Source: Comamonadaceae bacterium UBA4962
Lineage (GTDB): Bacteria > Pseudomonadota > Gammaproteobacteria > Burkholderiales > Burkholderiaceae_C
Reading direction: 5' to 3'
Assembly (NCBI GenBank): GCA_002397315.1
Contig: DHAE01000006.1
Location: 91,993-155,992, forward strand
Length of the DNA: 64,000 nucleotides
The notes below the pieces were generated by a model that was not told where the DNA came from, made no database searches, and saw only the letters and a list, made by a program, of their open reading frames with translations. Shown piece by piece: positions 45,871 through 53,593 of the stretch. Every line of letters starts with the position of its first letter. The first letter of the stretch is position 1. The position numbers and the translations under genes were made by a program.

Positions 45871-47148
45871 TCAGCCCGCGCCGCCGCCGGGCTGTGCCTT
45901 GAACGGGCTGTGCTCCTGCAGTTCCTGCAGGTAGCCGTCCACGCCCCGGCCCTCGCGGCGCAGGAAGTCCTCCACCGCCGACGCGAACCCCGGGTGGGCG
46001 AGCCAGTGCGCGCTGGTGGTCGCCACCGGCATCAGTGCGCGCGCCATCTTGTGCTCGCCCTGGGCCCCGCCCTCGAACCGCTCTACGCCGTGCGCGATGC
46101 ACCAGGCCAGCGGCTGGTAGTAGCAGGCCTCGAAGTGCAGGCAGTCCACACGTTCCAGCGCGCCCCAGTAGCGGCCATAGGCCACCGCGCCGCCCGGCGC
46201 GTCTGGCGCGTCCGGCGCTCCCAGGGCGATCAGGCTGCAGGCGATGGGCTCGCCGCCGCGCTCGGCCACGAACAGCAGCCAGGCCTCGGGCATGTCCTGC
46301 GCCATCCGCTGGAAGAAGTCGCGCGTCAGGTAGGGCGCGTTGCCGTGCTCCCAGTAGGTGCGTTCGTAGCACTGGTAGAAGAAGTCCCAGTCCGACGGCT
46401 CGATCGCGCGCCCCTGCGCCCACCGGAACGACACGCCCGCTTCGACCACGCGCCGGCGCTCCTGCCGGATCTTCTTGCGCTTGTCCTGCGACAGCGTAGC
46501 GAGGAATTCATCGAAGCTTCCGAAGGCCGCTCCCGTTCCCGGCGCGGCGTTCTGCCAGTGGAACTGCACGGTCTGCCGCAGCATCAGCCCGTTCGCGCGG
46601 GCTGCCTCCACATCTTCACTGGCTGCGAACAGCAGGTGCAGCGATGACAGCCCCGCTTCCGTGCACCACTGCACCAGCCCCTGCACGAGCATCGCGCGGG
46701 CCGCGGCATCCACCGCCAGCAGCCGCGCTCCCGGAACGGGCGTGAACGGCACCGCGACCACCGCCTTGGGGTAGTAGTCCACGCCGTGGCGCGCGTACGC
46801 ATGCGCCCAGGCGTGGTCGAAAACGTACTCCCCATACGAATGCGATTTGGCGTACACCGCGCAGGCCGCCACGAGCACGCCGGCCCGCCGCAGCGTGCAG
46901 AAGACCGGCGTCCAGCCGGTATCCGGCACGGCACTGCCGCTCTCGTGCAGCGCCGAGAGGTAGGCATGCCGCATGAACGGGGTGGGGTGCGCCTGCGCCT
47001 GCAGCAGGGCGTCCCATTCGTGGGGCTGTACCCCGTCGGGCGAGGGATGGCATTGCAGGGTGTAGTCGCCGGGGGAATCCGGGGGGGCGTCGTCGTGCAG
47101 GCTCAAGGCGCGGTCCGTAGCGTGGGTGGTGGTCGGTGCGGGCTCCAT
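45871..47148 (-). CDS. FemAB/GNAT-like protein (PF04339 type)
   Basis: 425 residues. It is a two-lobed acetyltransferase-like protein of the group annotated 'peptidoglycan biosynthesis FemAB-like'. It has PTPFMRHAYLSALHESGS, KSHSYGEYVFDHAWAHAYARHG, YYPKAVVAVPFTPVPGARLL, LSQDKRKKIRQERRRV, YERTYWEHGNAPYLTRDFF and the VERFEGGAQGEHKMARALMP end. These segments are well conserved in proteobacterial members, but the true substrate is unknown. The ATG at 47148 is chosen; an in-frame ATG at 47241 adds a Cys-rich stretch that does not belong to the family. It diverges from nadE. Confidence 0.85.
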   Translation of the reverse strand: MEPAPTTTHATDRALSLHDDAPPDSPGDYTLQCHPSPDGVQPHEWDALLQAQAHPTPFMRHAYLSALHESGSAVPDTGWTPVFCTLRRAGVLVAACAVYAKSHSYGEYVFDHAWAHAYARHGVDYYPKAVVAVPFTPVPGARLLAVDAAARAMLVQGLVQWCTEAGLSSLHLLFAASEDVEAARANGLMLRQTVQFHWQNAAPGTGAAFGSFDEFLATLSQDKRKKIRQERRRVVEAGVSFRWAQGRAIEPSDWDFFYQCYERTYWEHGNAPYLTRDFFQRMAQDMPEAWLLFVAERGGEPIACSLIALGAPDAPDAPGGAVAYGRYWGALERVDCLHFEACYYQPLAWCIAHGVERFEGGAQGEHKMARALMPVATTSAHWLAHPGFASAVEDFLRREGRGVDGYLQELQEHSPFKAQPGGGAG

Positions 47149-47275
47149 GATGGCGCAAAAGGCGTGACCCGCGGCGCTGCGCAGGTACGCCCATCCACTG
47201 CCCAAAAAAACGGCATTGCAACAAATCTGTAATGAATCCAAGGGTTTACCCGCGCCCTACAGTGCAAGCCACGGG

Positions 47276-47284
47276 TTATCCACA
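47276..47284 (+). other. Perfect single DnaA box
   Basis: TTATCCACA is a perfect match to the DnaA box. It sits in the 228-base gap between the FemAB-like gene and nadE. A second, imperfect TTATCC in opposite orientation is at 47309-47314. No cluster of boxes or AT-rich unwinding element is present, so this is not an origin. Confidence 0.45.
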
Positions 47285-47376
47285 GAGTTGTCCAGTGTGC
47301 GCGGGGATAACGCTCCGCCCTGTCGGGCCGGAAGGCGGATGACATAATCGACGGAGTCTCCTTCCGTACCTTCTCC

Positions 47377-49041
47377 ATGCCATTCGTCATCAGCATCGCG
47401 CAATTCAACTTCATCGTCGGCGATGTCGAAGGCAATGCCCGCAGGATCGCCGACGCCGCGCGCGACGCCCATGCCCGGGGCGCGGCCCTGCTGCTGACGC
47501 CTGAACTGGCACTGTGCGGTTACGCCGCCGAAGACCTGTTCCTGCGTCCCGCGTTCCTCGATGCCTGCGAGCGGGCGCTGGAGGGCATCGCGCGCGCCAC
47601 GGCCGACCTCGGCGACCTGGCCGTGGTGGTCGGCCACCCCTGGCGGCGCATGGTGGACGGCGTGGAGTGGTGCCACAACGCCGCCAGCGTGCTGCGCGCC
47701 GGCCGCATCGAGCACACCTACGCCAAGCAGGAATTGCCCAACTACGCCGTCTTCGACGAGCGCCGGTACTTCGATGCAGGCACCGAACCCTGCGTGTTCG
47801 ACGTGCAGGGCGTGCGCATCGGCCTGCTGATCTGCGAGGACGCCTGGTTCCCCGGCCCCGCGCGGCAGGCCGCCGATGCGGGCGCGCAACTGCTGGCCAC
47901 GCTGAACGCCTCGCCGTTCCACCTCGGCAAAAGCGCCGAGCGCGAGCAGATCATGCGCGAGCGCGTGGCCGAAACCGGCCTGCCGCTCGTCTACGCGCAC
48001 CTCGTGGGTGGGCAGGACGAGGTCGTGTTCGAAGGGCGCTCGTTCGCGCTCGATTCCACCGGCTTCGTCACCGTCCGCGCGCCGGGTTTCGAAGAGGCGC
48101 TGGTCCACGCCACCGTGCACGCCGCTGAAGAAGGCGGGGAGGGCGGGCTCCGGTTCGAGCCCGACGTCGCGCCGATTCCCGCGCCCGAGGCCGATCTCTG
48201 GAGCGCACTTGTGCTGGGCGTGCGCGACTACGTGGGCAAGAACGGTTTCCCCGGCGCGCTGCTGGGGCTGTCCGGCGGCATCGATTCCGCGCTCGTGCTC
48301 GCCATCGCGGTGGATGCGCTCGGTGCCGACAAGGTCCGGGCGGTGATGATGCCGTCGCCCTACACCGCGGACATCAGCTGGATCGACGCGCGCGAGATGG
48401 CCGAGCGCCTGGGCGTGCGCTACGACGAGATCGCGATCGCGCCGGCCTTCGACGCCTTCAAGGGGGCGCTGGCGCAGGAGTTCGCCGGCCGGGCCGAGGA
48501 CGCCACCGAAGAGAACCTGCAGGCGCGCATCCGCGGCACGCTGCTCATGGCGCTCTCCAACAAGTTCGGCGCGGTGGTGCTCACCACCGGCAACAAGAGC
48601 GAGATGGCCACGGGTTACTGCACGCTCTACGGCGACATGGCAGGCGGCTTCGCGGTCATCAAGGACGTCGCCAAGACGGCGGTGTACGGACTCGCGCGCT
48701 GGCGCAACGCGCACGACCCCTTCGGCACCGGCGCCGCGCCCATCCCGGAGCGCATCATCACGCGCCCGCCGAGCGCCGAGCTGCGCCCCGACCAGAAGGA
48801 CCAGGACAGCCTGCCGCCCTACGACGTGCTCGACGCCATCGTCGCGCGCTACATGGAGAACGACGAGCCCATCGAATCCATCGTCGCCGCCGGCTACGAG
48901 CGGGCCGACGTGGAGCGGGTGACGCGGCTCATCCAGATCAACGAATACAAGCGCCGCCAGGCTCCGGTCGGCATCCGCGTCACGCGCCGCAGCTTCGGCA
49001 AGGACTGGCGCTATCCCATCACCAACCGCTTCCGGGCCTGA
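47377..49041 (+). CDS. nadE: Glutamine-dependent NAD+ synthase
   Basis: 554 residues, two domains. The N-terminal nitrilase-type glutaminase (1-250) shows the catalytic triad: Glu 43 in LLTPELALCGY, Lys in YAKQELPNY and Cys in IGLLICEDAW. The C-terminal synthetase (about 270-554) has the PP-loop GLSGGIDSALVLAIA and TGNKSEMATGYCTLYGD. It makes NAD+ from deamido-NAD+ with ATP and glutamine. The ATG at 47377 is unambiguous. A PII gene follows 60 bases later on the same strand, an order known in betaproteobacteria that ties NAD synthesis to nitrogen status. Confidence 0.97.
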   Translation: MPFVISIAQFNFIVGDVEGNARRIADAARDAHARGAALLLTPELALCGYAAEDLFLRPAFLDACERALEGIARATADLGDLAVVVGHPWRRMVDGVEWCHNAASVLRAGRIEHTYAKQELPNYAVFDERRYFDAGTEPCVFDVQGVRIGLLICEDAWFPGPARQAADAGAQLLATLNASPFHLGKSAEREQIMRERVAETGLPLVYAHLVGGQDEVVFEGRSFALDSTGFVTVRAPGFEEALVHATVHAAEEGGEGGLRFEPDVAPIPAPEADLWSALVLGVRDYVGKNGFPGALLGLSGGIDSALVLAIAVDALGADKVRAVMMPSPYTADISWIDAREMAERLGVRYDEIAIAPAFDAFKGALAQEFAGRAEDATEENLQARIRGTLLMALSNKFGAVVLTTGNKSEMATGYCTLYGDMAGGFAVIKDVAKTAVYGLARWRNAHDPFGTGAAPIPERIITRPPSAELRPDQKDQDSLPPYDVLDAIVARYMENDEPIESIVAAGYERADVERVTRLIQINEYKRRQAPVGIRVTRRSFGKDWRYPITNRFRA

Positions 49042-49101
49042 CCAGCGGCGCGCCCTGCGCGCCGTCCGCCCGATCCACTTTTTCCCAGGAGACTGTCCCC
49101 C

Positions 49102-49440
49102 ATGAAAATGATCACCGCCGTCATCAAGCCGTTCAAGCTCGAAGAGGTCCGGGAGGCGCTGGCCGAATGCGGCGTCACCGGCCTGACCGTGACGGAGGTC
49201 AAGGGCTTCGGCCGCCAGAAGGGCCACACCGAGCTGTACCGCGGCGCTGAATACGTGGTGGACTTCCTGCCCAAGGTGAAGGTGGAAGTGGTCGTCAAGA
49301 CCGACGACGTGGACCGCTGCGTCGACGCGATCGTCGGTGCCGCGCGCACCGGCAAGATCGGCGACGGCAAGATCTTCGTGACCGAGGTGGAGCGCGTGGT
49401 GCGCATCCGCACGGGCGACCTCGACGACGCGGCGGTCTGA
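49102..49440 (+). CDS. Nitrogen regulatory protein P-II
   Basis: 112 residues, standard PII length. The N-terminus MKMITAVIKPFKLEEVREAL and the T-loop GHTELYRGAEYVVDFLPK with uridylylation Tyr 51 are intact. The C-loop TGKIGDGKIFV is also complete. PII senses 2-oxoglutarate and ATP/ADP and controls glutamine synthetase, NtrB and ammonium transport. GlnB and GlnK cannot be separated with certainty by sequence. No amtB is adjacent, so GlnB is the simpler guess. It is likely co-transcribed with nadE. Confidence 0.95.
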   Translation: MKMITAVIKPFKLEEVREALAECGVTGLTVTEVKGFGRQKGHTELYRGAEYVVDFLPKVKVEVVVKTDDVDRCVDAIVGAARTGKIGDGKIFVTEVERVVRIRTGDLDDAAV

Positions 49441-49508
49441 CTGCACGTGGCCCCTCGGGCCTGTCAAACCGGTAGCCCGGCCTCGGGAAGAGGGGTCGGG
49501 CCCCGTGC

Positions 49509-50102
49509 TCAGATCACCGAACGCAGGGGCACCGTGTCCATGTTGGTGCCCGCGGCCTCCACCAGCCCGCGCAGCAGCGCGTCCGGCTCCGTGCCCACGG
49601 CCAGCAGTCCCATCTGCCATTCGCTCATCAGGCCGTTGCGCACACTGTGCTGCAGGAAATCGAGCAGCCCGGCGTAGTAGCCGTCCACGTTCAGCAGGCC
49701 CAGCGGCTTGTCGTGGTAGCCCAGCTGGCGCCACGTCCACACCTCGAAGAGTTCCTCGAACGTGCCGATGCCGCCCGGCAACGCCAGGAACGCATCGCAG
49801 CGCTCGGCCATCATCGCCTTGCGCTCGTGCATCGTCTGCACGATGTGCAGTTCGTCGCAGTCCTGGTTGGCGAGCTCCTTGTCCACCAGGGCCTGCGGAA
49901 TGATGCCGACCACCCGGCCGCCAGCCCGCCGCGTGGCTTCCGCCACCGTGCCCATCAGGCCACTGCGCCCGCCGCCGTACACCAGCTGGCCGCCATGGCG
50001 GCCGATCCATTCGCCCACGGCGATCGCCGCATCGGCAAACGCCGGATTCTCCCCAGGGCGCGAGCCCAGATACACGCAGATCGAAAAAGCAGGAACGGTC
50101 AT
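49509..50102 (-). CDS. LOG family protein (TIGR00730 type Rossmann fold)
   Basis: 197 residues. The LOG hallmarks are present: VYGGGRSGLMGTVAEA and LPGGIGTFEELFEVWTW (PGGxGTxxE). These proteins are usually cytokinin riboside 5'-monophosphate phosphoribohydrolases or related nucleotide hydrolases. In a plant-associated bacterium cytokinin activation is possible, but housekeeping nucleotide hydrolysis is as likely. The ATG at 50102 overlaps the stop of the diacylglycerol kinase gene (ATGA), so the two are coupled. Confidence 0.92.
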   Translation of the reverse strand: MTVPAFSICVYLGSRPGENPAFADAAIAVGEWIGRHGGQLVYGGGRSGLMGTVAEATRRAGGRVVGIIPQALVDKELANQDCDELHIVQTMHERKAMMAERCDAFLALPGGIGTFEELFEVWTWRQLGYHDKPLGLLNVDGYYAGLLDFLQHSVRNGLMSEWQMGLLAVGTEPDALLRGLVEAAGTNMDTVPLRSVI

Positions 50103-50491
50103 CCGAAAAACCTCTGGAACAACGCCGCGGCCCACACCGCGGCACAGAACAGCAGACTCAGCAGCACCGCGGCGCTGCCCATGTCCTTGGCGCGCTTGGA
50201 CAGCGCATGCCACTCGGGCCCGATGCGGTCGATGGCAGCCTCCACGGCGGAATTCAGCAACTCGGTGATGAGCACGAGCACCACCGCGCCGCACAGCACC
50301 GCCGCCTCCACCCAACCCCGGGCCACCCAGAAGGCCAGCGGCAGCAGCACGCAGGCCAGCATTGCTTCCAGCCGGAACGCCTTTTCGGTCCAGCCGGCCC
50401 GCAGGCCGTTGCAGGAATGGAGGCCTGCATGCCAGATCCGGTGCATGCCGCGCCGGGCCTTGTGGGGATTGTCGAAGATCGGTGTGTTCAT
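50099..50491 (-). CDS. dgkA: Diacylglycerol kinase
   Basis: 130 residues, small trimeric membrane kinase. Three helices are visible (about 43-56, 62-80, 108-125). The family core lies in WTEKAFRLEAMLA and LITELLNSAVEAAIDRIG, with the catalytic Glu in EAAIDR and the conserved Asn in LNSAVE. It phosphorylates diacylglycerol from lipid turnover to phosphatidic acid. The ATG at 50491 is chosen over upstream in-frame starts. The next 280 bases upstream contain no gene. Confidence 0.95.
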   Translation of the reverse strand: MNTPIFDNPHKARRGMHRIWHAGLHSCNGLRAGWTEKAFRLEAMLACVLLPLAFWVARGWVEAAVLCGAVVLVLITELLNSAVEAAIDRIGPEWHALSKRAKDMGSAAVLLSLLFCAAVWAAALFQRFFG

Positions 50492-50771
50492 ACGAAGACA
50501 AAACGGAAACGGAACGGTGGCGCCTGACGCCACGCATTGTCCACGGCACATGAATTTGGCGCCGGCCGTACCGTCAGAAGGCCACGGAGCAGGCCAGGCA
50601 GCAGGCGCCGTGGAACGGGCTCTGCCCGACCGCTGGCGTCGTCGCCCTGCCTGCCGTGCAAAGCACTGCAAGAGCGGGGGCTGAGTGCCGCGGCTCCGAG
50701 CCTGCCTGTGCAGGCTTGGACGTGCGCGAAGGGCAGCCGCCTCGGGCGGCAGCACCGAGCGGCGCAGCCGC

Positions 50772-51350
50772 TCAGAGGGGTGTTCCCTCCGTGTTCACCA
50801 GCCGGGTCCCTGCCCACGCATCGTGCCAGAACTGCCGTTCCGGGTGGAACCGGCTCAGCAGCGCCCAGATGGCGACCCATCCCAGCGTGATGACGGTGAT
50901 TTCGCCAGCGCCCAGGCCCAGCGGCCCGAGCACGGCCAGGGGCGGCAGCAACCAGAGCCAGCTCAACACGTAGCGCCACAGGGCGCGGGCCTGCGTGACC
51001 GGCGCACCGCGGCGGTCTACCAGGCGGATGTGCCAGGTCTTCATGGCCAGGGTCTGGCCCTTGGCCCAGAACCACGTGAAATAGATGCCGAAGATCACGA
51101 ACAGGAACGCCATCCGCAGCGCGCGGTGGTCCAGCGCGTGGCGCGACTGGCTGAGCGCGTCGAACAGGTAGCCCGAAATGAACACCACGCCGAACATCAG
51201 GATGCCCTCGTACATCCAGCATGCCATGCGCCGGCGCAGCGACGGCGCGCGGACGGGGAGGGCGGCCGTGCCGGCAGCGCCATGCACGGTGCCGGCGGCC
51301 GCGGGAACGGGGGGAAGGCCAGGATCCTGGGGGCGGGTGGTGGAAGGCAT
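50772..51350 (-). CDS. RDD family membrane protein
   Basis: 192 residues. The RDD domain begins with SLRRRMACWMYEGILMFGVVFISGYLFD, where the usual Arg-Asp-Asp is replaced by a CWMYEG variant. It continues with helices at YFTWFWAKGQTLAMKTWHIRLVDRRG, YVLSWLWLLPPLAVLGPLGLG and the WHDAWAGTRLV end typical of the family. Three to four membrane segments. Function unknown; some members transport ions. It is the last gene of the sigma factor, DUF3619, DUF3106, RDD string, following by 7 bases. The 280 bases beyond it hold no gene. Confidence 0.87.
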   Translation of the reverse strand: MPSTTRPQDPGLPPVPAAAGTVHGAAGTAALPVRAPSLRRRMACWMYEGILMFGVVFISGYLFDALSQSRHALDHRALRMAFLFVIFGIYFTWFWAKGQTLAMKTWHIRLVDRRGAPVTQARALWRYVLSWLWLLPPLAVLGPLGLGAGEITVITLGWVAIWALLSRFHPERQFWHDAWAGTRLVNTEGTPL

Positions 51351-51357
51351 CCCGCGA

Positions 51358-52251
51358 TTATTGCGGCGCGTACTGCGATTCGGTGTCGCGCGACTCCTGC
51401 TGCGAGGCCGCAGAAGGGGCGGAAGAGGGCGACTGTGATTCGGACCCGGGTAGGAGGGGCGGCAGCGGCGCGGGTATGGCGCTCGGAATGGCGACCGGCT
51501 GGGTCGCGACGCCCGCGGCCTGGGCGGGCACGGCGGGTGCCGTGGCCGGCGATGGCGCCACCAGCACGGGCAGCGCCTGCATCGGATGGGAGGCCGGGGG
51601 CGCGGGGATCTTGGGTGCGTTGGCGCGGTTCGCGGCTGTGGCCGCTGCGGGCACGCGCGCGAGCTTGCGGGGCGACACGGGCCGGATCGCCGTGGCGGCT
51701 CCGGCCGGCCGCGGCGCGGCGCGCGCGGCGAGCTGCCGCTTCTCCTCCTCGCTGAGCGCGAGGTAGGCCTCCCACTGCGCACGCTTGTCGTCGGCGGCCA
51801 GCCGGTTGGTGAGTGCATAGTTGAGCCGTGCCTGGCTCCGCTGCTGGCCGCTCAGGTTGGCCCAGTCGGTGATCCGGTCCTGCAGTTTTTCGCGTTCGCG
51901 CGGCGACAGGCCAGGGAACGACGCAGCGAGCGTCAGCCAGTGGCGCTTCTGCGCTTCGCTCATCGTGGCCCAGCGGTCGGTCAGGGGCGCCAGCGCCTGC
52001 TTCTGCGTCGCCGTCAGCTGCGACCATGCAGGCCCCGTGCCTGCGCCGTCCGGATCGGGCGGCGCCAGCCGCACTTCGGGCCCGCGGGCCGTGTGCTTGC
52101 CGGCCAGGGCCTCTGCCGGCAGGGGGGCGCCCGGCGCCACGCCCGCCTGCTTCCAGGCCTGCCAGCCCACGGCGGAGAGCACGCCCAGCAATGCGAAAGC
52201 CAGCACGGCGGCTGGCATCAGTCGGGGGGCGGCGATCGAGTCAATGGGCAT
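51358..52251 (-). CDS. DUF3106 family protein
   Basis: 297 residues. One N-terminal membrane segment (MPAAVLAFALLGVLSAVGWQAW, about 12-34). A helical central region (75-165) has the DUF3106 repeat-like pattern SQLTATQKQALAPLTDRWATMSEAQKRHWL and SPREREKLQDRITDWANLSGQQRSQARLNYA. A long Pro/Ala/Ser-rich C-terminus (175-297) follows. It is probably exported or periplasmic, role unknown. It is 15 bases after the DUF3619 gene on the same strand and recurs in this neighbourhood in related bacteria, by my recollection. Confidence 0.85.
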   Translation of the reverse strand: MPIDSIAAPRLMPAAVLAFALLGVLSAVGWQAWKQAGVAPGAPLPAEALAGKHTARGPEVRLAPPDPDGAGTGPAWSQLTATQKQALAPLTDRWATMSEAQKRHWLTLAASFPGLSPREREKLQDRITDWANLSGQQRSQARLNYALTNRLAADDKRAQWEAYLALSEEEKRQLAARAAPRPAGAATAIRPVSPRKLARVPAAATAANRANAPKIPAPPASHPMQALPVLVAPSPATAPAVPAQAAGVATQPVAIPSAIPAPLPPLLPGSESQSPSSAPSAASQQESRDTESQYAPQ

Positions 52252-52266
52252 GCAGGGACAGGGGTG

Positions 52267-52734
52267 TCAGCGGTTCGGCGTCTGTGCGGATGTCTTGAGG
52301 AACTGCACGAAGCCCGGATCGGCGTAGGCGGATGGCGGCAGGTCGTCGGTGAGCAGGGCGGCATCCACTTCCGCCACCTCGTTCAGCCCCTTCTCGTCCT
52401 GCGCCACGTTGATGACGACGAGGCCGACCGCCAGTGCGGTGAGCGGAATCGCGGACACCAGCGCCCGCCACCAGTTGCCGCTCTCGCCGCCCCGGCCGAG
52501 CGTCGCCGCGCCGCCCTTGCCGCCGAGCACGGCGGCCGCGCCGGCAGCCTGGCGCAGGGGCACCGCCACCACGCGCTTGCGCCGCGCGATCGCCTGCACG
52601 CGGGAAGCCCGCAGCCGCTCGGCGATGTCGTAGGGCATCTCCGCGGCGCCTTCCGACAGGCGCGCGGTCACGCGGCGCGCGAACCGTTCGGCGGCGTCCT
52701 CGTGGGTGGAGAGGGGCGTGGTGGTGGAGTTCAT
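52267..52734 (-). CDS. DUF3619 family protein, probable anti-sigma-like partner
   Basis: 155 residues. A soluble helical N-terminus (AAERFARRVTARLSEGAAEMPYDIAERLRASRVQAIARRKRV) is followed by one membrane helix (ALVSAIPLTALAVGLVVINVA, about 90-110) and a short outer tail with DDLPPSAYADPGF. The ATG at 52734 overlaps the stop of the sigma factor gene (ATGA). Single-pass proteins encoded directly after an ECF sigma factor are often anti-sigma factors, so that role is proposed here. No zinc-binding HxxxCxxC motif is visible. Confidence 0.85.
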   Translation of the reverse strand: MNSTTTPLSTHEDAAERFARRVTARLSEGAAEMPYDIAERLRASRVQAIARRKRVVAVPLRQAAGAAAVLGGKGGAATLGRGGESGNWWRALVSAIPLTALAVGLVVINVAQDEKGLNEVAEVDAALLTDDLPPSAYADPGFVQFLKTSAQTPNR

Positions 52735-53300
52735 AGTTCGATTCCTCTTGCCTTCAGTGCCTTGCTGAGGGTCTGGATGGCGCGGAAACAGTGGGTCTTG
52801 ACGCTGCCTTCCGAGCAGCCCATGGCCGCGGCCGTCTCCGCAACATCCATCTCCTCCCAGTAACGCATCAAAAAGGCCTCCCGTTGACGGGCGGGCAGCT
52901 CCTGTATCTCGGATTCGATGTCCCGGAAGACCTGGGCGCGGCGCGCCAGATCTTCCGCGCTCTGCGCCGTCTGCGTCTCCTCGAGGCCCGAATAGGCTTC
53001 CAGCAGATCGAAATCGTCGCCGTCCTCGCCCGGGCCCTCGAAGTCGCTCATGTTGGAAAAGAGCGCATTGCGCGTCTTCTGCCGGCGGAACCAGTCGAGC
53101 GTGCAATTCGACAGGATGCGCTGGAACAGCATCGGCAGTTCCGCCACGGGCTTGTCGCCGTAGTGCTCGGCCAGCTTGAGCATGCTGTCCTGCACGATGT
53201 CCAGGGCGGCTTCCTCGTTGCGCACGTGGTAGACCGAGCGCTTGAAGGCTCGTTTTTCCACGCCTTTGAGGAAGTCGGACAGTTCTTGTTCGGTCGCCAA
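52731..53300 (-). CDS. ECF-type RNA polymerase sigma factor
   Basis: 189 residues. Region 2 (about 20-90: EEAALDIVQDSMLKLAEHYGD ... FQRILSNCTLDWFRRQKTRN) and region 4 (about 130-185: IQELPARQREAFLMRYWEEMDVAETAAAMGCSEGSVKTHCFRAIQTL) are both clear. Between them is an acidic stretch (EGPGEDGDDFDLLEAY). The ATG at 53300 is chosen. It heads a four-gene string (DUF3619, DUF3106, RDD). Its promoter lies in the 293-base gap shared with the divergent ilvB. No matching ECF promoter motif was read with confidence. Confidence 0.93.
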   Translation of the reverse strand: MATEQELSDFLKGVEKRAFKRSVYHVRNEEAALDIVQDSMLKLAEHYGDKPVAELPMLFQRILSNCTLDWFRRQKTRNALFSNMSDFEGPGEDGDDFDLLEAYSGLEETQTAQSAEDLARRAQVFRDIESEIQELPARQREAFLMRYWEEMDVAETAAAMGCSEGSVKTHCFRAIQTLSKALKARGIEL

Positions 53301-53593
53301 GTGAGGTCGGGGCCCGTGGGGGGCTGGCAGGGAAGCCGCGCCGTGCGGGGCGCTGCAACGCGGTGGTTATGCGCCGCATTATCGCATCGGCCCGATGTTT
53401 TTTGGCGCCCCGGCCCCGGCGGCAGGGCGACAGTGCCATAATCCACGTTGCAATTCAAAAAGGCAAACGGGTCCCGGTCCGGCGCATCCATCATTTCGCC
53501 CATGTCCGGGGCCTCAAGTTCCAAGCCGCCTCCACAAGAGACGTGCAAGGGGCACCCTAGGTTTTTCGTCAGAGAAATTCACAAAGGTTGATC

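Noticed and set aside
47257..50145. A 962-codon minus-strand frame opposite nadE and the PII gene
   Set aside because: It is antisense to two unambiguous genes and merges into the LOG gene region in a wrong frame.
50492..50771. 280-base gap between dgkA and the RDD gene
   Set aside because: It holds only small GC-rich hairpins and shadow frames; no gene or clear regulatory site.
53384..53403. CATCG-GCC-CGATG hairpin followed by six T between the sigma factor and ilvB
   Set aside because: A 5-bp stem with a 3-base loop is weak, and no plus-strand gene ends nearby. An ilvB attenuator is possible but unsupported.
53363..53593. Search for an Ile/Val/Leu-rich leader peptide before ilvB
   Set aside because: The open frames here are not enriched in branched-chain codons.
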